This document shows, piece by piece, positions 32,149 through 42,290 of a stretch of DNA of 64,000 nucleotides (position 1 is its first letter; every line of letters starts with the position of its first letter). The notes beneath the pieces are model-generated. The model was not told the DNA's origin and did not search any database. It worked only from the letters and a program-made list of their open reading frames with translations. The stretch is from Orobanche coerulescens (Eukaryota; Streptophyta; Magnoliopsida; Lamiales; Orobanchaceae), in contig CM065802.1 of NCBI GenBank assembly GCA_033398695.1, positions 82,508,096 to 82,572,095 of the forward strand, read 5' to 3'. Both the position numbers and the translations under genes were made by a program.

Positions 32149-34504
32149 TGTAACACCCCGAGATATTTAGGATTATTACAGTGCTGCAAATCTTTGATAT
32201 AAGGATTTACTAGGCTAAGAATTTAAAAACAACATTTATTAAATATCAACCATAAAATTTATTATTACATCACACGTCTGAAAAGTACAAATCAGCCAAC
32301 ACCCGAAATTAAACCTCAAAAGACAAACAAAACAACAGCGTACTCGAGTACTTTATTAAAACAAAACACAACTGACAAACCATCCCGACTGTAACATCAC
32401 TTTGCACCCTCATCATCATGCAGCTCTAGTGGTTGTTTCCCCGTCCTCCTATATCCTGAACATAAAACAAATGTCCACCCCCAAAGAGGTTAGCACAATG
32501 ATGCTAGTACAAGTACGATAATTATACAACAACAGATTATTCAACATCTCACGAAGAATAAAGACAACATCATCAACGACAACAATTACAACGAGTCTCT
32601 ACTACGAGAAGACTCACAATACCGTACACAACATGATAATAACAACATGACATCAAAACATACACATGGTAATTCCGATGACAGTGTTCACTGCATAGAT
32701 CCCAAGATGATCCCGTAGGACCAACACGAGGTGGACATACAGCAACGACACGTATGCACGACAACATGTATAACATCAATACGTAAAACATAATTAAAGT
32801 ACTTGCCTTTGAAAGATGGCAAGAAATAAATACTTCAACGACTTCAACAAACTCGAAGGCCGCTCCTTCAATCAACCGTTCGTAAACCTCGAACCTTACA
32901 CAAAAGGAAATAACGACAACTCAATTTACATAACAATACTATCACACGAACATTCTAAACGTTCTAATAGTGACCGAGTATAATCATCATTGTTCGGCCG
33001 ATTCCCGGTTAACTCCTCAAAGAACACTACGTCGAACGAATACCATACTACATGCGAAATGAAAGTTCATAACAGGGATAACATGCTGATGGCTATGGTT
33101 TCCAGCATGTTCAAATTGTTACAATTTACTTGCAAGTATGTCCAACTATTTCTAATGCATGTGTCGGTTATCTAAATGAATTCATAATCCTGAAAGTACG
33201 TTCAACCGAATTCTAAGTTAATCCCACTTATGATTCTCATTTTTCTGCATAAATTCATTTAATCCAGGTTCTGTGTTCACCACAATTGTTACAACATGAT
33301 CATATCGTTCTAACCATTCATATGAAGATTACCAATCCAAACAATCTTTACAAACCCTGGATTATACTTAAAGAGCAATCCCGTTCATCCTCTCGAATTC
33401 ACCTAGTCTAGGTCATAACATACTCAATTCGTTCATCATATAATCATCACGAAATCATCATATCCATCATGTAATCATCACGAAATCATCATCAAGACAG
33501 ATTTTAATCTTTGAAAATCACATCCTTATGATAGGCATAAACAAGGTTCAACTATTACCAACGAAAAACCTAAGTTCAACCAATCTAATCCTTCTAAACT
33601 TGTTGTTCGATTCATAATGCTCATAATAAACTCAATAACCTCAGTAGCGTGCCCATAATCATCACTAAGAATATGAACTCTAGGTTGGTAAAGCATCACA
33701 TACCTTAATACGGAAGGAAACGACAAAACACTTGGTGGACTCAACACTGGATGTTTGAACACTAATCCATGATGTTCTTTGTCTTCAAAAATCTCATATA
33801 GAGGCTGATATGAGGTGAAAATATCATGGGGTAACTTCTCCAAGTCGTAAAAATTGTATAATGGACGACTGGTAAATTGAGAAATGAAATAAGGGTGATG
33901 TCCTATATATCAGAAATGACATTTAGCTTGTGTTATTCTTTCAGTTTTAGCGTGCGCTAATGGGCTCACAGCCTACTGTTTCTTTCTGTCATCGGCCTTA
34001 CGTATGTTAAATAGCCTTTACATACGTTAATGCAACAGTTAGCGTATGCTAACGCCCTATCATAGCATGCGCTAACGACTTTATGAAGCTTACTGACCTC
34101 ATTGTACTCGACTTCGCATGCGTTAGCATTTCTCATAGCGTGTGCTAAGCACCGTTGACTCAACTTTTCTAAAAGTAGTCCAGATACGTCCAAGGCACCC
34201 GTGATTCCCGCGATCGGTTCCCTACCTACTGATCCTGTCTCAGTCAGGTTGACCACACATAGCGTACGCTAAGTGTCTTCTTTTGCGTACGCTAGCTCAC
34301 ACATTTTAGCATACGCTACACTCACTGGTTAGCGTACGCTAATTACGTGTAAGTACATGCATGCATTAACATCAATAGAATCATACACTCGCCAATATTG
34401 GACTATGAAATACAGAGAATCATACTCCGATTAATAATACGACATACACAATGTCACAAGGTTCAAATACAGAAAAAATACATATCAAATATCCCGGTAT
34501 TACA
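32149..34504 (-). repeat. Gypsy-1 5' LTR
   Basis: 2,356 bases, direct-repeat partner of 24770-27210. On the minus strand a TATATA motif lies at 33904-33909, just downstream of the palindrome array 33945-34345. Single tandem unit at 32694-32734. Confidence 0.95.
33945..34345. repeat. palindrome array in the Gypsy-1 5' LTR
   Basis: About ten copies related to TTAGCGTACGCTAA. Some are perfect palindromes (TTAGCGTACGCTAA near 34329, TAGCGTACGCTAA near 34260); others have decayed (CATAGCATGCGCTAACG near 34061). About 35 bases separate the array from the TATA motif. Confidence 0.85.
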
Positions 34505-34689
34505 GCTATGCGATCAAATATAGTATGCTGGAACTGAGATATTGGCGCAGCGGAAGTAAACGGAGCTGGAATAGATGCTGATGTCAAGTGTTGGAGGACT
34601 GTGTGAATGAATTCAGCCAGTAGAGGGTTGTGTGATCAAATCTAGTTCGCGGAGGTTTCCAAACTCTGGGGCTGAGATGCTCGCAGGTA

Positions 34690-34702
34690 CTAGGAGGGGG
34701 AT
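34690..34702 (+). other. Cassandra-1 polypurine tract
   Basis: CTAGGAGGGGGAT, ending at the TGTTGGG start of the 3' LTR. Confidence 0.85.
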
Positions 34703-35020
34703 TGTTGGGCTTCGGTCCAACATCCTGCCTGCAGAGGGTTAAAAATGGGCGAGGCGCGGCTTGCGATTCGACCTGTGAGTTCTGCACTAGAAAGTGGTTA
34801 AATGAATTGATCTGGAATACTCATACCAACAAGATGCATCTTATTTTCTGGTAGCCATCTCATAGAAACTCCAAAGTTAAGCGTGCTTGGCCTGGAGTAG
34901 TTATGGGATGGATGACCCCCGGGAAGTTTCTCAGGGTGCACGCGAGTGAGGACAAAGCGTGCTAAAAAAAGACTTGTGTTGGTACAGTGAGGATATTCTT
35001 CATCATTCTGGGGACCAGTA
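34703..35020 (+). repeat. Cassandra-1 3' LTR
   Basis: 318 bases, TGTTGGGCTTCGG to GGGACCAGTA; the last three bases have changed from ACA to GTA. The 5S-derived segment is at 34855-34940, with box C changed to GGATGGATGAC. Confidence 0.9.
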
Positions 35021-36666
35021 CGACTCCATGTGTAACTTGGAAGACTGGAAGGAGGACGAGCTATTTGTTCTGGAAGTCACGGACAACCAAAACGTCGAGG
35101 TCCTGATCAGATGGGATGATCCATTTTGCCCATAGCTGATTACATCCTATTATGTGGCAAAGGAAAAGGCTCGACTGAAAGGGAAGACTCAATATGATGA
35201 CAAGGCTCGGAGCCCCAGCCATCATCAGATCCCGATTCAGATGGAGACTATGATGACCTTCAAACAGGTCTTAGGATGAGCCGCAAGGATGTTCGCGAGA
35301 AGGAATTTGCTAAGTCCAAGGCCTCCGAGCACTAGTGGACTTCATCTAGTCATGCTTCACCAGACATGCAACAGGAGAAACCATCATCTCCCATCCAGGA
35401 GGAATTAGTCCCTCCAAATGGAGTAGATGGATCCAACAAAAGGATTCAGTCTCTTCTACAGATGATGAATTCCAAGCTGACGACAAACCCTAGAGTCCAC
35501 ATCACAATGTCATTCTCAAACAGCTTGGAGAGCCATCTGACTCCAAAATCGCTCACCCCCACTCTCCCCTCACTGAAGCTAGGATTGAGAAACTTTAGCA
35601 AATTAGTCGCCAAACTATATTCTTACATGACGCTGTCAAATCCATGTACGGCAAGGAGCTCAACTGGATGGGCTCAGGATGAACTCCCTAAGCTGCAAAG
35701 AGCTATGCAGGATGTTGAAGAAGCATTCTTCCTGATGCCGAACGCCTTATGGCAGGCCCTCTATCAGCTTAAACAGCATGAGGAGAGAATCCTGAAGCAA
35801 GAGCAAGAAAAACTGCAACTTGCGGAAGCCAATACGGCCGCCTCCTTTGAGCTCACGGGATCAAGAATCACTGCTCACGATCATAAAATCGATGACCTTA
35901 CAACAGTGGTCGCCCGTCTAGTGGACTCAGTCAAAGATTTGAAAGACAAGGAGGCCTAAATGATGGATATTCATCGGGATATTCACGGTAAGGTCTCTGA
36001 GCTTGATAATGCCAAAAAGGGGGAAGAAACTCGAGAGGATGAAAAGAGATGGAGGATGGAGAAGGAGATGGAAGCCATCTTGGATGATAGTGTTACCACA
36101 GCCATCGGAAGACTGGCTGAACCTGGCTAGTCAAGGAGCTAGAAGAGGCTGGGTAACTAGTACTCATCCCGAGTTCAAGGATCCCAATTTTCCTTGGAAA
36201 AATATAGTGCAGAAGCCCGCTGAGATCCCACTCCATACTGACAGACAACCATCAGTTGAAGAGTTGAAGGCATGGAAGAATAATGAACTGATGAGATAAT
36301 TCTGTACTCTCGTAAGGGAATCTACCATGTTCAACCACTTCAAGACTCTCAAAGACGCTGCAAAGGAGTTATCAAGGCTCCTATCAGAAGGAAAACTCCA
36401 TCTGCAAATCAAACTAAAATCTAAGCATCAAAAGGGTGATCGGCTAACTCACTCAGAAGACTAGATTCTCGCATTTGATGTATCCCAGGAAGGAAGAAAC
36501 ATCTTTTTTTTTTCACCCAGAAGACTAGATTCTCGCATTTGATGTATCCCAGGAAGGAAGAAACATCTACAGGGACCAAGACAGAGACACTCTAGTCAAC
36601 TGGTGGAAGGGAACTGATCATGATCCCTCTCGAAAGTATTGGAAGCATCAATACTATAGGGGATAA
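35021..36666 (+). pseudogene. SIRE-B post-pol ORF, C-terminal part
   Basis: Continues from 24312 after Cassandra-1: MCNLEDWKEDELFVLEVTDN and VLIRWDDP, matching SIRE-A at about 7740-7630. Later come a helical segment (35660-35950, LQRAMQDVEEAFFLMPNALW, LKQHEERILKQEQEKLQLAE), a segment near the SIRE-A KKGEEAREAARR block (36010-36060), and the conserved tail HPEFKDPNFPWKNIVQKPAE, NNELMR and GKLHLQIKLKSKHQKGD, ending NWWKGT and a stop at 36664. Stops at 36297 and 36462 and the duplication at 36450-36568 break it. The tail is the most conserved part and is also kept in SIRE-C. Confidence 0.7.
36450..36568 (+). repeat. 55-bp tandem duplication with T-run spacer
   Basis: 36450-36504 recurs at 36514-36568 with one base changed (CACTCAG to CACCCAG). 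A run of T fills the gap. SIRE-A has a single copy of this coding segment, so it arose in SIRE-B or in the assembly. Confidence 0.85.
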
Positions 36667-36749
36667 CTTCTGATAGATGTACTTAATTTTTCCTGTATAC
36701 TCTTTGGTGTAACTATTCAATTCTAAATAGCACTGTAATCTGTATTATC

Positions 36750-36755
36750 AATAAA
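36750..36755 (+). terminator. candidate poly(A) signal of the SIRE-B post-pol unit
   Basis: AATAAA within ATCAATAAAATACT, about 85 bases after the stop codon. The same ATCAATAAAA lies at the same place in SIRE-A. Confidence 0.5.
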
Positions 36756-37100
36756 ATACTATTTTACCTCAAAATATTGCAGCTCGTTATCTATTATTAC
36801 TACTTTGATTACAGTTTATATTAAAATGTTACCAAGTATAAAACCTTGATAAGTCTCAAGCTGTAAGAACTTGCCGCACAGTTCATAGATTAGGTTGTAT
36901 TCTAACATGATTACTTCCTTTAAGATTGTGTCTTTGAGCCAATCATAATTTAAGTTGTAACACACTTAATCCTGTAGGATTTATATAATTTTAGAACTCG
37001 CCTGCGAGCAGTTCAAATTTTTAGTCTAAGTCTCGAAGATCAGATCTTTCGACAGAAGATTTGAGGACAGCCTCATATTGTTAGAAGTTCTGGCATTATC

Positions 37101-37115
37101 AAAAAAGGGGGAAAT
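37101..37115 (+). other. SIRE-B polypurine tract
   Basis: AAAAAAGGGGGAAAT, directly before the LTR start TATTGGGA (TG changed to TA). Confidence 0.88.
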
Positions 37116-37985
37116 TATTGGGAAAAATCCTTTTGGAGTTTTGTATATGCTACATACAGCCTGTCCATACAACATATTCATACAAGCCTGTCCATACAAC
37201 GTAAGATCATACATCGAGCCTAGAGTCAAATCCTACAGCTAAGCCTTCAAGATACAGCAAGATGAGACGTTGGCTATAACAAACTGTTGTAGGTGTTTTA
37301 TTTAGGAAAAGTAAAAAACAAAACCAACAGGACTAAGAAGAAACTTTAAACCATTCTGAAACAAACTTTCTTTATTCATAAAGTATTCACGATTCTAAAG
37401 TTGCATTTAATGATGATAAGACAGCGTTTAATGCGGTCGAAGAGATTACCGACAGAAGAGAATTTAATACGGGTCAAAGAGAATGTCTGAAGCATAAAAT
37501 GAGAATAACCTTTAATTCAAACAATCTGGATCCTCCAATTAGAGCTGTGTTAATATCACCAACCGGCCAACAACTACATTTATAATAGATCTAATTCCAA
37601 GGTTGTAAATTGCCCGAGCAAGAGGACACTGAAAACTACTGAAGAAGTCATACGATCATTCTACTGAGAACTGAAAGTTGAACATCAAGCTTATAAGAGC
37701 AAAATATTTCTTGAAGTATACAGCGATATCTTGAGTAAAGAAATATACAAGTCCTCAACAACGAACAGCACATCTACAGCAAAATCTTACCAAGCCTACA
37801 ACTATTGTTCAACTCGTGACACCCAATACTTACTATTGAGATACTTAGCCATGTGTGGACTAAGCAAGGCTATTCTGACATCTGTGGGACGAATAGTGTT
37901 CAGGATGAAGCTTCAATCTATGTTATAAGAAGCTACTCGAAGAAGCCCAAGCCAATATTTATGAACGGCCAAAGCTCCTGTTGCT
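37116..37985 (+). repeat. SIRE-B 3' LTR, truncated
   Basis: Begins TATTGGGAAAAATCC and can be followed to about 37985 through CTGTGGGACGAATAGTG, which matches the SIRE-A LTR. The last 370 or so bases (up to the GGCCAACA end) are missing and LARD-C sequence follows. The exact junction is uncertain by a few tens of bases. Confidence 0.75.
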
Positions 37986-39474
37986 TCACATTTAGCATGC
38001 GTTAACTGTTCTGATTCAGTAACATAATCGTGAACACATCCCAAGCAAAACTAGAACCGAAGGTTACAAATAAACAACGACATACAAATGCAAATGCCAT
38101 CGGTTCACAAATATACAATATCACACAAACAACGAACACCATACACATACTTCCTGTATGTCAACCATGAACCGAAAAGTTAAAAGCTACAGTAACATCT
38201 TGTGAAAATTTAGTAAAACTCATTTGAGTTTAAGAATCAAGTTTATTTAAAAGAATGTATTACTCACTCGTTGTGCGGATGTTTCAAAAATTCCATAACT
38301 CCCCGAAAACATTCAAAGCCTTAAAATACCAAAGTCATTACTCCTGTAAAAATGCTTTATACAAAGATATATACACCGGCACCGCTCTTCATCCTAGCAC
38401 AACACGAGAACCAAACAAGCATAGATCACGTATTCATAATTCACATTTAAACTCCACCTCATAACACAGAATCACACAAGATCGTATAACACGAGGCACA
38501 ACATACAGTAGGGAGGCTTACATCCACAGATCGCATGAAGATGATGGCCGTGCTATGATACTTATCACAACTGACATCTCAGACGACGTATCACGACACG
38601 ACTCAGTCAGACACTACCCGATAATACAAGACTCAACAATACACGACTCAACCCAACAGCCTAGGTTTCCTCAACCTAAGAGTCCGATACCATATTCTGT
38701 AACACATCCATCCACTCGGGAATATTACAGCGGCGTAGACCCTCTCCGTGAGGATCTACCAGGCTAAATACAGAAATTAAGACATTACATTACATGCCGA
38801 CATGGCTAAATAACGAACCATCAGACCGATTTGGTCTTTCACCACAAACGTACAACTTACTTATACACATCTCTTTCAGGACTCATACCCATGCAAGGGT
38901 CAAATACACTCACAAACAGAAAATACGATAGTAGAAAAGACAATAGTATGAACTCCGACTAACTCCCCCAGAACTGGCCTTCATGTGATTAGTATCATTT
39001 GTCTCCCATCATCCTTCGTAATGACCCTGTGTTGTGCTCCCCGAGGACCTGCATATATCTAGACGCAATACAGACATCCACCCCATGATAACTCGGGGGT
39101 TAGCATAATTCCACTATTTTGCTAGTGCAAGTATAAAGTGTAAACACGAGCCATACACAACATACCCCGAGAACATAATATTCGCGAACAGCCAACCAGT
39201 TAAACGTAACAAAAGACTTCCCGAGATAATTTACTTGAGTAAAATAGTTCGAACCATAAAAGGTAGGAATGAGACCAATATACATCTTGCAAAACATTTT
39301 AAGATCTCGGGAGTTTTGAAAATATTTAGGATTGAAGAATCCTCAACATATCGAAAACCACTTAGGGATACAACCCAAAGGTTATTTTCCAAAATATAAA
39401 TCCGAACACAAAACACGGGATTTATGATCCAATCATTCACATCAATATACTCCCAAAGATTTATTCGCATTCCG

Positions 39475-39909
39475 TGCTAGCAAGCCACGAACCTCGGATG
39501 CTCACACAGAACATACCCGAGTGAATAACCAATGGGAGACTACATAGTATCACACATCACCATGATAACATCACACAACAACTCAGAGACTACAGCTCTG
39601 CAACATAACCATAACAAACGTTCATAGTTACCCTAACTTCATGCGAGCAAGCCACGAACCTCGGAGCCTCCTTGAGACATACCCGATTTGGATAACCCAT
39701 GACATGTACGTCACATAAATAAACCACAACCATAAGTTATCCTAGCATCGGTCTAGCAAGCCACGAACCACGGAGTCTCCACAAGACATACCCGGTTTGG
39801 ATAACCCTACGGTCACACACTAATTCACAACCACAAGTCATCCTGGCATCGGGTTAGCAAGCCACGAACCTCGGAGTCTCCACAAGACATACCCAGTTTG
39901 GATAACCCT
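39475..39909 (-). repeat. tandem repeat in the LARD-C LTR, 4 units
   Basis: Units start near 39475, 39646, 39752 and 39852 with the shared core AGCAAGCCACGAACC, then CATACCCG and GGATAACCC. It sits where the other LTRs carry their own unrelated tandem repeat. Confidence 0.75.
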
Positions 39910-40933
39910 ATGGTCACACTCGATCCATACTAGCAAGGATGGATCCCAGAGGTTCAAGAAACCCTACCTAGCGGAACATCACTTTACAACAATCACACAT
40001 CAACAAGGAAGTACACTCTCCCAACAACACCGAACATCACAACCTCCTTACAAATGAGTCAAAACTAATATCACACAACATCACATACTTGATCAATAAG
40101 CACACATATCCACACACACACACCCCTTGCCGAAAGGATATAACTTTAAGTCCACTAGCGATATAGTCGCACATAATGGTACCACACGAAAACTAGGCAT
40201 TCCAACATACAACACTAATACATATTCTCAGAATGACACATTCGTTTCACAGACACACGAGTTGATTCTGTATAAAACCTTTATCGAGAATATACCTATT
40301 CTTCTGAAAGTTCAATAAAAACATTCCAATTGAACACATAGTTAATTACCAACTACATCTACGAAACACGAAGTGTATGAGCAAGATACTTGCCTCGAAA
40401 TCGGCACACAAATACTCCGACAAACACGGCTCAGCCGAAGTGCCTTGAAACCTACAACTTCTGCAAGAAACAAAGAAAACACGATCATAACAAGGAGCAA
40501 CACCAAAAACAATGGAAATCACCTCAAACCAACGAAGGAAAACTCATATGAGCATTTAATTGAACATTAAATGTTTACGGTTCCTCAAGAACCCTAGAAT
40601 CGTCAACCGAGTTGAACAAGTCGGAATTATGGAACATGATCAACAACAACATTTAACACCAATCGATTCATCAAAATCAGATTGGAAATGAGATCAAGAA
40701 CAAAATCTACAAAATGGTCAACTCAAGAAAAATTAAAGGATTACCTCGATCCAATGAAGAACAATAGATTAGATGATGTTATGATCACCTAGGATACTCC
40801 AACACACCTTTGAATGGAACAAAATCGGCCAAGATAACGAACCTTAATCGCCCTCGACTCACACCCGCGGAGAGAAGAGGAAATGAAGTGGAAATGATGA
40901 AACACGACTGCTGTCTGGTGTATATATCGGACA

Positions 40934-41110
40934 GATTAGCGTGTGATAACACAAGCATTAGCATACGATAATGAGACCTTCAGTCCCAATCCAGTAGCTT
41001 CTGGACAGTTCTGCATCTTCGAGGTAGCGTGCGCTAAAATGGACAATAGCGTGCACTAATGATGCGCCAGTAAGCACGCGCTTTGAAGCAGCATAGCGTG
41101 CACTATGCCT
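40934..41110. repeat. palindrome cluster in the LARD-C LTR
   Basis: Five decayed copies of the TTAGCGTGCGCTAA motif: ATTAGCGTGTGATAAC, ATTAGCATACGATAAT, GTAGCGTGCGCTAAAA, ATAGCGTGCACTAATG and ATAGCGTGCACTATG. It begins some ten bases from the TATATA motif, upstream of it on the element's strand. Confidence 0.75.
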
Positions 41111-41278
41111 ACTGCACAGGCAGTAGGATCGCACCAAAAATCCAACACCACGACGAGCCGAATGAAAACGAACAAATAACAAAGCACGACATACAATCAC
41201 ATAAACACAGGCACCACATCACTGCTTAAATCGGTAAATAATTCAAGATGTCCGGATGCCAAAATCCTGGGTATTACA

Positions 41279-41666
41279 CTTACATCATACAACCTAAACA
41301 CTTAAGTTTTTTTTTTGCTATTCTTTCTCTCATTCTTAATCTTCATCTCTGAAAATAACTTCCTCTCAGGCATCTTCTCTCTCTATCTCTAAAGAATAAG
41401 GAAACCATCATTAATTGTAGGATATTTTCTAGATCTGTGCTCCAGGAGCATATTTATCAGAAAACGAAGACATGACTTGGATGAATGTTGTTGTTACCCG
41501 CGTCAAGCAACATGGATTGTACAGGCTTGGAAGCCTTAACCCTGATAACAAAAGGGACTATAGTGCTTGTGATATGAAATTAAATTACATCATGCAACAG
41601 AAAGAAGAATGTACATCTTGAAGAATTTATCTACGATTATGTTGATGCCTGGTTGATCTTCTGATG
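41279..41666 (+). pseudogene. fragment of a SIRE post-pol ORF start, plus strand
   Basis: Reads TIINCRIFSRSVLQEHIYQ across frames, then a VTRVKQHGLYRLGSLNPD-like block and LEEFIYDYVDAW near 41630-41660. These match the N-terminal blocks of the SIRE-B post-pol ORF (22900-23090). The leader is pyrimidine-rich, as in SIRE-B. It stops at about 41666, where the orientation of SIRE sequence flips. Confidence 0.6.
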
Positions 41667-42290
41667 GGATCATACTCGGTCCCTTTACACAAGTTTACTA
41701 AGAGATCTTTGCCTCGATACTTGTAATGACCTCTTCCTTCGGAAGTCTTGTCATATCCTAAGATTCGGTCTTCTGGGTGAGTAGGTCAATCAGCCTCCAT
41801 GCATCTCCCTTGTAGCATTATTTGCAATGGCAGTTTTCCTTCAGCTAGCCACCATAAGAATTCATTTGCTGCAGCATCCAAAGTCTTGTAGTGATTAAAA
41901 AGTAGTGATTACCTGATGAGTACCTATAAGTACCGCAACGTTCACTTTTCATTGAAGTTTTTAACTCGTCTGCTATCGGCTGCCTATCTAAAGGCCAGAA
42001 AATCTTAGCTAGTTTCAGTACAGTACTCTTCAAAGGGAACTTTGGTTCCTGGAACTCTGGTTGAGAACCAGTTATCCTATCCCTTTGCTCCTTTTCCTGG
42101 CCCAGGTCCGGCCAGTCTCCCGATGGCTTGAGCGATAGTGTCCTCAAGAATAGCTTCCATCTCCTTCTCCCTCTCCTGCCTCCATCTCCTGCCAGGCTCC
42201 TGGGACACATCCTTCTTCTTGGGGACCCTCTTGTTCTTCCTTTGTACTTATCACCAAATATGACCTTTGGCCTTCGTCCACCTACATTAT
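41667..42290 (-). pseudogene. SIRE-C post-pol ORF tail
   Basis: Encodes GSQPEFQEPKFPLKSTVLKL and LDRQPIADELKTSMKSE, then further left LPLQI-type and EDRIL-type residues across frames. It matches the conserved tail of SIRE-A (6549-6067) and SIRE-B (36100-36660). It joins at about 42290 to sequence matching the SIRE-A protease region near 12940, so a deletion removed pol. Confidence 0.65.

Larger units (their letters stand above)
24770..34504 (-). mobile_element. Gypsy-1: full-length Ty3/gypsy element
   Basis: 9,735 bases: LTRs 24770-27210 and 32149-34504, primer site 32132-32143, PPT 27211-27225, target duplication GCTAT at 24765-24769 and 34505-34509. On the minus strand it encodes Gag with two zinc knuckles, protease, RT, RNase H and integrase with a chromodomain-like tail, so it is a chromovirus, probably the Tekay/Del group. 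Each domain contains stops or shifts. It is inserted in the Cassandra-1 interior and is among the youngest elements here. Confidence 0.92.
24313..35020 (+). mobile_element. Cassandra-1: TRIM retrotransposon with 5S-like LTRs, split by Gypsy-1
   Basis: Two LTRs (24313-24608 and 34703-35020), a primer site at 24611, a PPT at 34690-34702 and a 5-base target duplication CGACT (24308-24312 and 35021-35025). The interior is short (24609-24769 plus 34510-34702) and non-coding, as expected for a terminal-repeat retrotransposon in miniature. The 5S rRNA-like block in each LTR identifies Cassandra. It must borrow all proteins from other elements. Strand is set by the primer site and PPT. Confidence 0.92.
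19014..37985 (+). mobile_element. SIRE-B: Ty1/copia element, 5' end outside, split by nested insertions
   Basis: A plus-strand relative of SIRE-A. Visible parts: gag from the zinc knuckle (19014), damaged pol (to 22018), spacer and internal promoter (22019-22853), post-pol ORF (22854-24312 and 35021-36666), PPT 37101-37115 and a truncated 3' LTR 37116-37985. The 5' part lies left of LARD-A, outside the window. Cassandra-1 and, inside it, Gypsy-1 split the post-pol ORF. It is the oldest layer of this half of the window. Confidence 0.8.
37986..41278 (-). mobile_element. LARD-C: truncated element (interior edge plus 5' LTR)
   Basis: Interior 37986-38697 ends in a primer site (GTCCGATACCA, 38682-38692) and the LTR 38698-41278 follows. 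The last 230 bases of interior match LARD-B near 50815-51030 (ACGAGGCACAACA, GAAGATGATGGCCG). The other LTR and the rest of the interior are missing. Because the primer site adjoins the LTR this is not a solo LTR. No target duplication can be tested. Confidence 0.75.
38698..41278 (-). repeat. LARD-C LTR
   Basis: 2,581 bases, TGTAACACATCC to GGGTATTACA on the plus strand. It resembles LARD-B in its first 150 bases (GGAATATTACAGC, GTGAGGATCTACCAGGCTAA). Four tandem units with the core GCAAGCCACGAACCTCGGA lie at 39475-39909. A TATATA motif lies at 40921-40926 and the palindrome cluster at 40934-41110. Confidence 0.8.

Noticed and set aside
38000..38060. palindrome cluster TTAGCATGCGTTAA-like near the LARD-C left edge
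   Set aside because: Only one copy (about 37993-38005); a single match in AT-rich DNA is weak.
38698..41278. solo LTR
   Set aside because: A primer site and interior sequence related to LARD-B adjoin it, so it is a truncated element.
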